NCBI RefSeq assembly: GCF_963665675.1
Contig: NZ_OY762425.1
Location: forward strand, 243,705 to 307,704
Direction of reading: 5' to 3'
DNA from: an uncultured Methanolobus sp.
GTDB taxonomy: Archaea > Halobacteriota > Methanosarcinia > Methanosarcinales > Methanosarcinaceae
Length of the DNA: 64,000 nucleotides
Shown: piece after piece, positions 18,225-28,550 of the stretch
Position numbering within the stretch: the first letter of the stretch is position 1
Layout of the letters: each line of letters starts with the position of its first letter
Made by a program: the position numbers and the translations under genes
The notes under the pieces: generated by a model
Databases searched by the model: none
The model's input: only the letters and a program-made list of their open reading frames with translations
What the model was told of the DNA's origin: nothing

Positions 18225-21200
18225 ATGGTACTGAAAAGTAGAGGATGGATTCAAAAATGTATTGCTGTATTTATGATAATTGTCATACTGACACCAAGTG
18301 TTTATTGTGTCGAAATGTCTGAGTCTTCAGGTAGCTATGACACTACTGAAAGTTCACAAGCAGACACCACATCAGAAGAAGACCCATCTTCTACAAGTGA
18401 TGACCAATCGAGTGAAGAAGCATTAGAGATGGAAGAAGATAGTACTGAAGAGATTACTACATCTGAAGCAACCATTGAAACAACATCCACATCTACTGAA
18501 GAAATTGCTTCCCTTGTGGAATCAAAAAATTACCTTGATCCAACCATTGAAAATGACAATGATTATTTTGACACAAGTCTGTTCACCGGATCTTTCATAT
18601 ATTCATATCCAATTGAAACCGTAGCAGGAAAAGGAGGACTTGAACCAAAGGTTAGTTTTACTTATTCCAGTAGTTCAGGTCTGAAAGGAACATATGGTAG
18701 TTTGGGATCAGGCTGGTCCCTTAATGATAACTGCATTATAAGGGATGTAAGACACTCTCCTGAAAATACGAGTGATGACAGGTTTATTCTCACTCTTGAT
18801 GGTTCAAGTTATGAACTTATTTATGTCGAAGAAGACGGACTGTATCATACCAAAGTTGAAAGTTTCATGAAAATATCCAGAAACATAACCAATACTAATT
18901 CATTTGGTGAATACTGGATTGTTAAGACATCTGATGGTACTAATTATCGTTTTGGATACAATAATGATTCTGAACAAAGAAACTCAGTCGAATCAAGAAA
19001 TTATGTCAGCAAATGGTGGATGGATCAAATTGAGGATGTAAATGAAAATCAGGTTCAATACAACTATGTAGAAAATCCTGATAGTGAAGAAATCGGAAGC
19101 ACTTATCTTAGTAACATAAGTTATAATGATGGAAATTCGATTGTTGATTTCGATTATGAGCAAAAAATTCATTCATTCGACTTGTATGAATATGGAAACA
19201 GAATTAAGGAAAATAACATTATATCTGCTGTCATTATTCATAATAATCAAACATTACTCTGGAAATATGATATAGAGTATGAATACAATAATTCAAAATT
19301 ATTCTTATATTCAATAACAAAACATGGTTTGAATAACTCTGCTTTCCCTTCTACTTCTTTTGAATATGATTCACTTTCCAAATGGGAACAAAATGATTCA
19401 TGGAACTTACCTGGAAGTATGTATACAAGCGATAGAGGTCATCGCTTTGCTGATGTAAATGGAGATGGATTAGTCGATTATGTTCTTGGATATAGAGACT
19501 CTAATGGAGATGAAACACACACTACATGGATTAACACAGGCCATGGATGGACTGTAAACAGTTCATGGGCTGTACCGACATGTTTCAGGCATGACGACTC
19601 GAATCCAGGTTCACTTGATTCCGGTGCGAGATTTGCTGATGTTAATGGCGATGGTTTAATCGATATTGTTCAAAATGGTTTAAGAGATTCTGCTTGGATT
19701 AATAATGGTACTGGCTGGGAAGAAAACACTTCATGGATACCTCCTGTTGAGTTTGAAGACGAATATGACAGTGGCATAAAAATAATTGATATAAATGGAG
19801 ACGGATTAGCAGATATTATTGCATTAGGAGAATCATATATCAATAATGGTACCGGTTGGGAATTAAATTCTTCATGGAAATCACCAACTTCATTTACATA
19901 TGACGAAGGTAAAGATACAGGTGCCCGTCTTGCAGAAGTAAATGGAGACGGATTAATAGATATTATTAAATATACAGACCTCACAAAAAACGTTTGGATT
20001 AATAATGGTACTGGCTGGGAAACTGATAATTCCTGGGACCCACCAATGGAAACTGAATATGCCGAAGGTGTCTATTTAGAAGACCTCAATGGTGATGGTT
20101 TAACAGATTTCATAAGGAGTCACCATTATCGTCTTAGAGATTGTTGTGATACCTGGATAAACACTGGTGAAGGCTGGGAACAGGATAATTCATGGAATAC
20201 AGACTTCTTTTTTTGGACCAATGGTGCTAATATGGGATATTATTTTGTAGATTTGAATGGTGATGGCTTAGTAGATATTGCAAAAAGCGACAGTGGAAAA
20301 CCAAAACACGCCTGGATAAACAGCAACAATAACCCTTATTCTACTGGATATGAAACTAACGGTTTACTCAAAGTGATTCATCATTCAACTGGTTCAAATA
20401 CTGCAATCAAGTACGAACCTTCCACAAACTTTGATAACACTGGAAACGATGATATTTCAGACTTGTCAACAAATGTATGGGTCACCAGCCAGATAATACG
20501 TGACAATGGAATCGAAGGCACTGGAAACCTGGTTTCAACAACAAATTATTCCTACAAAGATGGAATGCAGTATTATGATGCACCTGAAGAAATAGAGTTC
20601 AGGGGATTTGGTAAGGTTACTGTTGAGAACAACTATTCAATTACAAAACACGCATTCCATCAGGATGATATCCTTAAAGGCATCGAGAATCATACTGAAG
20701 TATGGGACAAGAATGGAAACCTTTACAGCACTTCTGACAGAGAATACAGTACTCAGGAACTTTATTCCGATGTAAATCTGATTTTACTTGAAAATGAGTC
20801 AAGTACACAGTTTGATGGCCTTACACAGAGTTTGAACGATTCCATTGGCTGGTCTTCTTACAAGGAATATGATGAATACGATGATTATGGAAATCCTCTT
20901 TCTGTAACAGAGTATGGAGACACGGATGTTACCGGTGATGAAAGATATCTCCACTACGAGTATGTGAATGATGAAGATGACTGGATCTTGGGTAAAACTG
21001 TACATGAATGGGTAGAAGATGATGATCATGTCAACTGCAGTGAGTCATGGTACTATTACGATGATACGGAGGGTAATAGTGACCTTGACAGAGGATTGCT
21101 GACTGAAGTTGTTTCATGGAATAATAACGGGGATAATCCGTCTGTTCAATATGACTATGATAGTTACGGAAACATAATTGAAATTACGGATGCAAAAGGT

Positions 21201-24200
21201 AACTCACAGACTATAAGCTATGATGGTAATCATGTTTATCCTGTATCTATTGAAAACTCCGTGGGTCAAAATGAATTCTATGAATACAATGATCTTGGTA
21301 GAATTACGAAGCTAACAGATAGTAATGGAGTTTCTACGGACTATGTTTATGATGAATTGCATAGAATCTCTAAAGTGATTAATCCCTATGATAGTGAAAG
21401 TTCACCGTCAATCGGGTATATTTACTATATGGATGGTGTAGCCCCTGAAATTGTTTGTACCAGTATAAAGGAACATGAGAAAAATGTAGTATCTGAACCA
21501 AACGATACAATCTCATTAATTGGTTTTAATCATAGTAAAACGATAGTTATTTTTCCATCTGCCAGTGATACCTTAGAGGGGTACCAGATGAGTTTTGACA
21601 TTGACTATGAACCTGAAATGCAATCTAATTTTAATGATCTGAGGTTTACAAATTATGATGGAGTTATTCTTCCTTATTGGATCGAGAACAAAACCAATTC
21701 CAGTTCTGCAAAGGTCTGGGTGAAAATTCCGGTAATTGACAGCCTTAATGGTACATATATCAAGATGCACTATGGCAACTCTACAGTTTCATCAGCTGAA
21801 AACGGTGTTGATGTCTTCGAATTTTTTGATGATTTTAATGAAGTTACGCTTGATTCTAAATGGGAAACTATACCAACCAGTTATAATATCGTAAATTCGA
21901 CACTATCAATATCATCAGGCAACTTGTTCAGTGCACAGAAATGGGAACAGGGATATGCATTGCTTGGGCATGGTACAATTTATCCGTATAGCAACAACGA
22001 TTTTGGATTTAGATCAGCAACTCCACAATGGGCCAGGTTTATCTGGAGACCAGGCATCAGCGCATATACAGCGTTGTCACATGTTTCAGGAGATGCGTCT
22101 ACTACAATTGAAACAAGTCATACCGGCGATCACTTATGGGAAATTATGCGCCCATCAAATGGTAAAAACATTTACGCCGTAGATGATGATGTGGTAGCAA
22201 CTCATGTGAATCAAATTTCCAGTGAAAATTTAGGAATCAGAACAAATCATCAGGGAGGGACAACTACATTTGATTGGATAGCAATTAGAAAATATTGTGA
22301 GAATGAGCCGTATTTTACAATAGGAACTTATCAGAATAAATGGCCTTACAATAGAACCATTATCATATCCCCTTCTTCTGACGGAACTCTGACGGATTAC
22401 CAGATGGATTTTGATATTGAATATCTACCCGGGATGCAATCTGACTTTGATGATCTTAGATTCATTGATGAGAGCGGAACACTACTTCCTTATTGGATTC
22501 AGGAGATAAAAGGTATCACTTCTGCAAAAGTCTGGGTGAAAGTGCCTGAGATAGATGGGATAAATAATACAATTATTAATATGCACTATGGTAACCCGAC
22601 AGTTTCGTCAATTGAAAACAGTAATGCCGTTTTTGACTTCTTTGATGATTTTGATGGAGATTTGCTGACGACCGATTGGTCACACATTGAAAATTATGGA
22701 ACAACAACTGTATCAGATTCTGTTGTAACTTTGATTGGTGATGTCAATCGCTGGAATATTTGGAGGAGTTCAGCAACATTTAGTAACCCTTTTGTAATTG
22801 AAAGCAAGACAAAAATGATTTCGTCTTCTTCAGGTGCAGCTTTTGTGGGTGCAAACTCTAATGATGCTTCATTTGGACAGGATGCTGCCTATGCAGGTAT
22901 TGAATCATATGTGAGTGGAGATTATAAATTCCGTACAGACAATAATGGGGCCTTTACAAATGCATATTCGTCTACTTCTTTTGATGATTGGCGTATCACG
23001 AAAATGAAAATCGGAACAGACGCTGTTTGCTATGTGGATGATTCCTACGAAGTGACATCATCTTCAAACATTCCAGATGCTCCTTTGTATCCTTTTATTG
23101 GTGCAGCACAACCTGTAGGCAATTTACAGGTTGACTGGATTTTTGTCCATCGATATGCAACAGATGAACCAGATTATACATTTAGTGCTCTGACATATGA
23201 AGAACCCTTAGACCTAAACACATCTTTTATTACTATAGATTCTTACGACGGCTTCGGTCAGGTCATCCAGACAAAATACGAAGGCGAATACGACTGGATC
23301 ACCCAATCCACTACCTACAACGAACTCGGCCTCGTTTCAAGCACTGAAGTTCCCCACGACATAAATGAGTCAGGCCAGTTCATCACCTACCAATACGATC
23401 CAATAGGCCGACCCACAGTCATTACCAACACGGACAACACAACACTGAGCTACCACTACGGGCTTGAGAACACCACCATCATAAACCAGAACGGCATTAA
23501 CAAAACGCTGACAAGCGATATTTACGGCAACATCGTAAAGGTCTATGAGTTCAATGAGAATGAAACCTACATCACTGGATACGAATACGACGCCCTGAAC
23601 AATCTCATCGAGATCACACCGGGTCTCAACCAGCCCACAACTCCGTCCAGTGTCACTTTCACCTACGACTCCCTCGGCCGCAAGATAGCCATGAACGACC
23701 CTGACATGGGTAACTGGACCTATGAGTATGACCTGAATGGTAATCTCATCAATCAGACCGACGCACGTGGAATCTCAACGTTGCTTAGTTACGATGCTCT
23801 GGACAGGCTTACTGCGATAGATTACCCCAATGATGAGGATGTCACCTTCACATATGATCTTCAGTATAATGGCACACTTTCCCAGGTTACCAGAGGAAAT
23901 GTTTCTTCATCCTATGATTACGACCAGCGCTACAGGGTCCTGAATGAAACGACGGCATTGGACGGAACAGGTTACACCACATCCTACGAATATGACAGCA
24001 TGGACAGGCCCACAACGATAACCTATCCTGACGGCGACAGTGTCAACCTGACCTATAATGCACAGACCCTGCTGGAGAGTGTTGAAGACGTTGTGGACAA
24101 CCTTGACTACAATGCAAGGAACCAGATAACCACCAAGGAGCTTTCCAACGGCGTGGTTACCAGCTATACCTATGACGCTGAGAAACTGCTGCTGGACAGG

Positions 24201-25745
24201 ATCTACACAGAAAGCCTTCAGGACTTGAACTACGATTTCGATAACGTAGGCAATATCCTTGAGATCGAGGATAATGTGCTCAATTCCGTGAAGACATACG
24301 GATACGATGATCTTGACAGACTGACCAATGCGGACATGTCGGCCAACAATGTTTCGACGTATCAGCGTGATTTCAGCTACGACCAGTACGGATGTATACA
24401 GCAAGTTGATGAAAATAATGTCACAATATCTTCCTACGAATACAATCTGACACCTTTCCATGCCCCTGACACGTATAACGGAAACATTCTGGATTACGAT
24501 GCCAACGGGAATTTGGTTGAGGATGAGGATTTCATCTACACTTACAACGATGCTAACCAACTATCTGAGGTTCGCTATTCAGGTAACAATTCCCTTGTGG
24601 AGAAATACTGGTACGATGCCAACGGCCAGAGAGTCAAGAAGCAGAATGCCGATGGAGAGTTCAGCTACTACGTCAATCAGTTCTATGAGATTGAGAACGG
24701 TACTGCCACCAGCTATTTCTTCCGTGATGATGAAAGGATAGCTAAAGAAACATCTGGAGGCATGGAATGGTATCTGTCAGATCATCTGGGCAGTACCACT
24801 TTGCTGGTTAACGAAAGTGGGCTTGAGGTTGAACGTACTGAATATTATCCATATGGTGAGGTGCAGTCTGGTGGGCTGGAGAAGTATGGATTTACCGGGC
24901 AGGAGAATGATGCTGACACTGGGTTGATGAATTATGGTGCCAGGTATTACTCGCCGGAGTACAGGGTGTTTGTGCAGCCGGATACAATTATTGCAGACCC
25001 ATATAACCCACAAGCATTGAACAGGTATTCATATACACTGAATAATCCAGTGAAGTATAATGACCCAAGCGGACATTATGTTGAGACTGCAATAGACCTT
25101 GCTTTCCTTGCAATGGACTTGAACGATATTCGTACAGGTAATGCTGATAAATGGACATACATTGGCCTTGGAGCTGATGTGGCATGTGCTTTACTTCCTG
25201 GTGCTACTGGTGGCAGACTTGCAGTGAATGCTCTGGAGGAAGCTGTTACTCATGGAGATGACCTTCTCGCGGCAGGAAAAGCTGCTGATAATTTGATTGA
25301 CAGTGCAGCTACCATCAAAGATGCTGGAAAAGCAGTTACCAAATATGGGGATAACACAGGTGAAGCTCTTGCAAAAATGTCATCCGAGGTTGAATCGATG
25401 GGCATAGTTGGAAAGAATGCAGGAGCTACTGGAACGTTGAAACATACTGAATTTTCAAAAATGGCAAATGAATGGAAAGATACAGTAGGTGGAGATATAA
25501 GAGTTGAAGCATCCATTGATATTGATGGTAGTATTATTAATCAAAGGTCAAAAGGTACGTTACGACCTGATGTAATGGAATTTGGGGAAAATGGAATAGT
25601 AAAAGTATATGATTTGAAAACAGGTGGTGCTACTTTAAAGAATAGTTGGATGAATAATGTCCAGCAAAGGTTAATGGGTACAGGGAATTATATAGGAGTA
25701 AACTTCTATCAAGTGAAAGATGGTGTAACAACACAGGTAAGGTAA
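18225..25745 (+). CDS. Giant secreted Rhs/SpvB polymorphic toxin
   Basis: 2,506 residues from the ATG at 18225, chosen over 18213 because GAGGAA precedes it. Order of parts: signal peptide (CIAVFMIIVILTPSVYC); Ser/Thr/Glu linker to about 105; SpvB-like domain about 110-390 (TGSFIYSYPIETVAG, LGSGWSLNDN); six DVNGDGLVD-type calcium-binding repeats about 405-680; a TcdB-middle-like region; first YD repeats; two DUF2341 domains each with a following lectin-like stretch (about 1105-1650); YD/RHS repeats about 1660-2190; Rhs core (MNYGARYYSPEYRVFVQPD, YNDPSGH at about 2280); and a 220-residue tip. The tip ends in a PD-(D/E)XK-like nuclease motif (LRPDVMEF, 12 residues, YDLKTG). Probably a surface toxin against competing cells; the immunity gene follows after 15 bases. 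The first two thirds are AT-rich, the RHS part from about 23230 is GC-richer, suggesting fusion of two sources. Confidence 0.9.
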   Translation: MVLKSRGWIQKCIAVFMIIVILTPSVYCVEMSESSGSYDTTESSQADTTSEEDPSSTSDDQSSEEALEMEEDSTEEITTSEATIETTSTSTEEIASLVESKNYLDPTIENDNDYFDTSLFTGSFIYSYPIETVAGKGGLEPKVSFTYSSSSGLKGTYGSLGSGWSLNDNCIIRDVRHSPENTSDDRFILTLDGSSYELIYVEEDGLYHTKVESFMKISRNITNTNSFGEYWIVKTSDGTNYRFGYNNDSEQRNSVESRNYVSKWWMDQIEDVNENQVQYNYVENPDSEEIGSTYLSNISYNDGNSIVDFDYEQKIHSFDLYEYGNRIKENNIISAVIIHNNQTLLWKYDIEYEYNNSKLFLYSITKHGLNNSAFPSTSFEYDSLSKWEQNDSWNLPGSMYTSDRGHRFADVNGDGLVDYVLGYRDSNGDETHTTWINTGHGWTVNSSWAVPTCFRHDDSNPGSLDSGARFADVNGDGLIDIVQNGLRDSAWINNGTGWEENTSWIPPVEFEDEYDSGIKIIDINGDGLADIIALGESYINNGTGWELNSSWKSPTSFTYDEGKDTGARLAEVNGDGLIDIIKYTDLTKNVWINNGTGWETDNSWDPPMETEYAEGVYLEDLNGDGLTDFIRSHHYRLRDCCDTWINTGEGWEQDNSWNTDFFFWTNGANMGYYFVDLNGDGLVDIAKSDSGKPKHAWINSNNNPYSTGYETNGLLKVIHHSTGSNTAIKYEPSTNFDNTGNDDISDLSTNVWVTSQIIRDNGIEGTGNLVSTTNYSYKDGMQYYDAPEEIEFRGFGKVTVENNYSITKHAFHQDDILKGIENHTEVWDKNGNLYSTSDREYSTQELYSDVNLILLENESSTQFDGLTQSLNDSIGWSSYKEYDEYDDYGNPLSVTEYGDTDVTGDERYLHYEYVNDEDDWILGKTVHEWVEDDDHVNCSESWYYYDDTEGNSDLDRGLLTEVVSWNNNGDNPSVQYDYDSYGNIIEITDAKGNSQTISYDGNHVYPVSIENSVGQNEFYEYNDLGRITKLTDSNGVSTDYVYDELHRISKVINPYDSESSPSIGYIYYMDGVAPEIVCTSIKEHEKNVVSEPNDTISLIGFNHSKTIVIFPSASDTLEGYQMSFDIDYEPEMQSNFNDLRFTNYDGVILPYWIENKTNSSSAKVWVKIPVIDSLNGTYIKMHYGNSTVSSAENGVDVFEFFDDFNEVTLDSKWETIPTSYNIVNSTLSISSGNLFSAQKWEQGYALLGHGTIYPYSNNDFGFRSATPQWARFIWRPGISAYTALSHVSGDASTTIETSHTGDHLWEIMRPSNGKNIYAVDDDVVATHVNQISSENLGIRTNHQGGTTTFDWIAIRKYCENEPYFTIGTYQNKWPYNRTIIISPSSDGTLTDYQMDFDIEYLPGMQSDFDDLRFIDESGTLLPYWIQEIKGITSAKVWVKVPEIDGINNTIINMHYGNPTVSSIENSNAVFDFFDDFDGDLLTTDWSHIENYGTTTVSDSVVTLIGDVNRWNIWRSSATFSNPFVIESKTKMISSSSGAAFVGANSNDASFGQDAAYAGIESYVSGDYKFRTDNNGAFTNAYSSTSFDDWRITKMKIGTDAVCYVDDSYEVTSSSNIPDAPLYPFIGAAQPVGNLQVDWIFVHRYATDEPDYTFSALTYEEPLDLNTSFITIDSYDGFGQVIQTKYEGEYDWITQSTTYNELGLVSSTEVPHDINESGQFITYQYDPIGRPTVITNTDNTTLSYHYGLENTTIINQNGINKTLTSDIYGNIVKVYEFNENETYITGYEYDALNNLIEITPGLNQPTTPSSVTFTYDSLGRKIAMNDPDMGNWTYEYDLNGNLINQTDARGISTLLSYDALDRLTAIDYPNDEDVTFTYDLQYNGTLSQVTRGNVSSSYDYDQRYRVLNETTALDGTGYTTSYEYDSMDRPTTITYPDGDSVNLTYNAQTLLESVEDVVDNLDYNARNQITTKELSNGVVTSYTYDAEKLLLDRIYTESLQDLNYDFDNVGNILEIEDNVLNSVKTYGYDDLDRLTNADMSANNVSTYQRDFSYDQYGCIQQVDENNVTISSYEYNLTPFHAPDTYNGNILDYDANGNLVEDEDFIYTYNDANQLSEVRYSGNNSLVEKYWYDANGQRVKKQNADGEFSYYVNQFYEIENGTATSYFFRDDERIAKETSGGMEWYLSDHLGSTTLLVNESGLEVERTEYYPYGEVQSGGLEKYGFTGQENDADTGLMNYGARYYSPEYRVFVQPDTIIADPYNPQALNRYSYTLNNPVKYNDPSGHYVETAIDLAFLAMDLNDIRTGNADKWTYIGLGADVACALLPGATGGRLAVNALEEAVTHGDDLLAAGKAADNLIDSAATIKDAGKAVTKYGDNTGEALAKMSSEVESMGIVGKNAGATGTLKHTEFSKMANEWKDTVGGDIRVEASIDIDGSIINQRSKGTLRPDVMEFGENGIVKVYDLKTGGATLKNSWMNNVQQRLMGTGNYIGVNFYQVKDGVTTQVR

Positions 25746-25760
25746 GTAGGTGCATTAAAT

Positions 25761-26471
25761 ATGGCACAAGCATTTAATAACATTATAAAGAAGCACATAG
25801 GGAATATTATGGATGAAGAAGGTTTTGTTCTATACAAAACCGTTGATTTCATTCGATTGAAGGAAGATGGCAGATTACTACAGTATATTGGTTTTCCAAG
25901 TGGAAAATATGGAGGGTCTAGAAATTTAGAAATAGGTTATCTCCCTCTTATTATGGTTCACAAAAGAGAGGACATTGCTTCAGAAGTTTCGGGGGAAATG
26001 AATAATAAACCCCCTTGTGGATGGAGTTCAATAAGGTGGGATTTTCCAAAAAAAGATGCAGAATATGCGGAAAAATCAATGTTATCAATAAAAAAAGTAA
26101 TTCAGGAATATTCTCTTCCTTATTTAAACAAATATTGCACATTTACTAATACTTTAAAAATGTTTGAAGAGAATAATCCCGATATAGTTCCACCTAATTA
26201 TCGCATGCTTAGAGTTCGAAAGTTACGATATAAAGGGTATTTTGCCTTGGGAGCAAAGGACTATATTAAAGCTGAAACCTACTTCAAAGAATATTACTCC
26301 GTATTTTCACCCGAAAATAAAAGTAACCCAACATCTAAACTAATAATGGCTGAACTAGAAGAAATTCTTAATATCATTCATAATCCTGTAGATATCGAAG
26401 AATTAATGGAGAAAAACAGGCAAAATACAATAAAGATTTTGAATTTAAAGAAATATATCGATGTTGATTGA
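25761..26471 (+). CDS. Candidate immunity protein for the first Rhs tip (DUF4304-like)
   Basis: A 236-residue soluble protein starting 15 bases after the Rhs stop, with AGGTG before the ATG. It resembles the DUF4304 immunity family (FNNIIKKHIGNIMDEEGFVLYKTVDFIRLKED, LLQYIGFPS). A paralog follows the second cassette (27787): the first 40 and last 30 residues are close (MEKNRQNTIKILNLKKY), the middle is not, as expected if each recognises its own toxin. It should bind and block the nuclease tip just upstream. The family name is from memory; the immunity role is from context. Confidence 0.72.
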   Translation: MAQAFNNIIKKHIGNIMDEEGFVLYKTVDFIRLKEDGRLLQYIGFPSGKYGGSRNLEIGYLPLIMVHKREDIASEVSGEMNNKPPCGWSSIRWDFPKKDAEYAEKSMLSIKKVIQEYSLPYLNKYCTFTNTLKMFEENNPDIVPPNYRMLRVRKLRYKGYFALGAKDYIKAETYFKEYYSVFSPENKSNPTSKLIMAELEEILNIIHNPVDIEELMEKNRQNTIKILNLKKYIDVD

Positions 26472-26521
26472 ATAATTTAATTCAGTTATCATTTTTTATT
26501 TTGCTCTCCATAATCACCAGT

Positions 26522-27780
26522 ATGGACCGGCCCACAACAAATGAGGATTTCATCTAAGTCTATAACGATGCTACCGGTTGAGCGAGGTTCGCTATTCTGG
26601 AAACAATTCACTCGTTGAAAAGTACTGGTACGATGCCAACGGTCAGAGAGTCAAGAAACAGAATTCTGTTGGTGAGTTCAGCTACTATGTGAACCAGTTC
26701 TATGAACTTGAGAACGGTACTGCCACCAGCTACTTCTTCCGTGATGATGAGCGCATAGCCAAACAGACAGATGAAGGCATGGAATGGTACCTCTCCGACC
26801 ATCTCGGCAGTACTAATTTGCTTGTTAATGAAAGTGGTCTTGAAGTTGAACGTACTGAATATTATCCATATGGTGAGGTGCAGTCTGGTGGGCTGGAGAA
26901 GTATGGGTTCACTGGGCAGGAAAATGATGCTTACACTGGGTTGATGTATTACGGTGCTCGCTACTATTCACCAGAGTATCGGGTGTTTGTGCAGCCGGAT
27001 ACTATGTTGCATGACCCGTTCAATCCACAAGCATTGAATCGGTATGCTTACACGCTAAACAATCCGGTGAAGTATAATGATCCTAGTGGTCATTACGTTG
27101 AGACAGCAATAGACCTTGCTTTCCTTGCAATGGACTTGAACGATATTCGTACAGGTAATGCTGATAAATGGACATACATTGGCCTTGGAGCTGATGTGGC
27201 ATGTGCTTTACTTCCTGGTGCTACTGGTGGCAGACTTGCAGTGAATGCTCTGGAGGAAGCTGTTACTCATGGAGATGACCTTCTAGCTGCAGGAAAAGCT
27301 GCTGACAATTTAATTGATAGTGCGGATGCCATTGGAGATGCTGGAAAGGCAGTTACCAAATATGGGGATGACACAGGTGAAGCTCTTGCAAAAATGTCAT
27401 CCGAGGTTGAATCGATGGGCATAGTTGGAAAGAATGCAGGAGCTACTGGAACGTTGAAACATTCTGCTTTCAAAGGAATAGGCGAAGAATGGGCAGCTCA
27501 AACAGGAAAAACAAATGTGCATTTTGAACAATCTTTTAACAAGTTGGGTCGTTTTGTAGAAGGAAATCCTTCAGGGTCAGTACGTCCTGACTCAATAGAA
27601 TTTATGTCTGGTGGCATAGTTAATGTATATGATTTGAAAACAGGCAATGCAAAATTGCGTAATCCACAGATGAATAGAGTTGCAGGAAACCTATTTGGTA
27701 ACCAACATTTTAATACGTTGAACTTCCACGAAGTGAAGAATGGTCAAACAACTTTAGTACGAACAATAATGAGAGAGTGA
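26522..27780 (+). CDS. Displaced Rhs core plus second nuclease tip (orphan cassette)
   Basis: A second C-terminal Rhs cassette. It begins with TATGGACCGGCCCACAAC, equal to the main gene at 23998 onward, then jumps to sequence equal to 24516 (ATGAGGATTTCATCTA), so about 500 bases are deleted and a stop is present; from 26578 the frame is open for 400 residues to 27780. It has the core (MYYGARYYSPEYRVFVQPD) and a tip whose first 120 residues are nearly identical to tip 1 (through GATGTLKH). After that the toxin domain differs but keeps the pattern VRPDSIEF, then VYDLKTG. There is no good start codon or RBS and no signal peptide. It is probably a silent cassette that can replace tip 1 by recombination, or a relic. 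Confidence 0.8.
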
Positions 27781-27786
27781 AAAGGT

Positions 27787-28494
27787 ATGGCACAAGCATT
27801 TAACAAATTTACTAAAAAGTACATCGGCGACATTATGGAGCAAGAAGGTTTTGTTCCATACAAAACCACTGATTTTATTCGTTTGAAAGAAGATAACAGG
27901 CTTCTTCAGTTAATTAGTTTTACAAGTGGTACTTCAGGTGGTTATAGATACTTAGTAATAGCCTACCTCCCACTTTTCATGTTTTTTGACAAGAGCACTG
28001 GATATTCTATTGCTGGAAGGGTTCACAATAAAGCACCTTGTGGATGGTGCTCTTTAAGGTGGAATTTCCCTAAAGATGGTGCTGAAACAATAGAAAAGTC
28101 GATGTTAGGAATAAGGGACGTACTTCTTAAATATTCAATACCTTATCTGAATAAATATTCTACTTTTGAAAGTGTTTTACAAATGATGGAAGAAGACAAT
28201 CTTGAAATAGTACCACCTCTTTATACTACACTTTTTGAAATGAAGGCACTATACAAAGGATATTTCGCACTTGGAGCAAAAGACTACTCAAAAGCTGAGA
28301 ACTATTTTAAAGAATACTATTCTTCATTAGGGCCAAACTATGTAATCAACGAAGCTACAAAAGAGCACAAAGAAGAAATGGAAATGTTAGTAGAAGCTGT
28401 TAAGAATCCTGAAGATATTGAGAAATTGATGGAGAAGAACAGACAAAATACCATCAAGATTTTAAATTTAAAGAAATATGTCGATGTTGACTGA
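27787..28494 (+). CDS. Candidate immunity protein for the second tip (DUF4304-like)
   Basis: A 235-residue paralog of the first immunity protein (MAQAFNKFTKKYIGDIMEQEGFVPYKTTDFIRLKEDNRLLQ). It begins 6 bases after the stop of tip 2, with AAAGGT just before its ATG, so it can be translated even if the Rhs cassette is silent. The C-terminal segment EKLMEKNRQNTIKILNLKKY matches its paralog while the middle third diverges. Keeping an intact immunity gene next to a headless toxin would protect against sister strains whose main Rhs carries this tip; that is inference. Confidence 0.72.
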   Translation: MAQAFNKFTKKYIGDIMEQEGFVPYKTTDFIRLKEDNRLLQLISFTSGTSGGYRYLVIAYLPLFMFFDKSTGYSIAGRVHNKAPCGWCSLRWNFPKDGAETIEKSMLGIRDVLLKYSIPYLNKYSTFESVLQMMEEDNLEIVPPLYTTLFEMKALYKGYFALGAKDYSKAENYFKEYYSSLGPNYVINEATKEHKEEMEMLVEAVKNPEDIEKLMEKNRQNTIKILNLKKYVDVD

Positions 28495-28550
28495 AAACTT
28501 TAATTCAGTCTAAACTTTAATTCTTACTTTTTCTCTCTACAATTAACATC

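Noticed and set aside
23907..24560. A 217-codon open frame on the minus strand inside the Rhs gene
   Set aside because: It is the reverse shadow of the regular YD-repeat codons; a shorter equivalent appears at the same place in cassette 3. No ribosome-binding site, and the plus-strand protein is clearly real.
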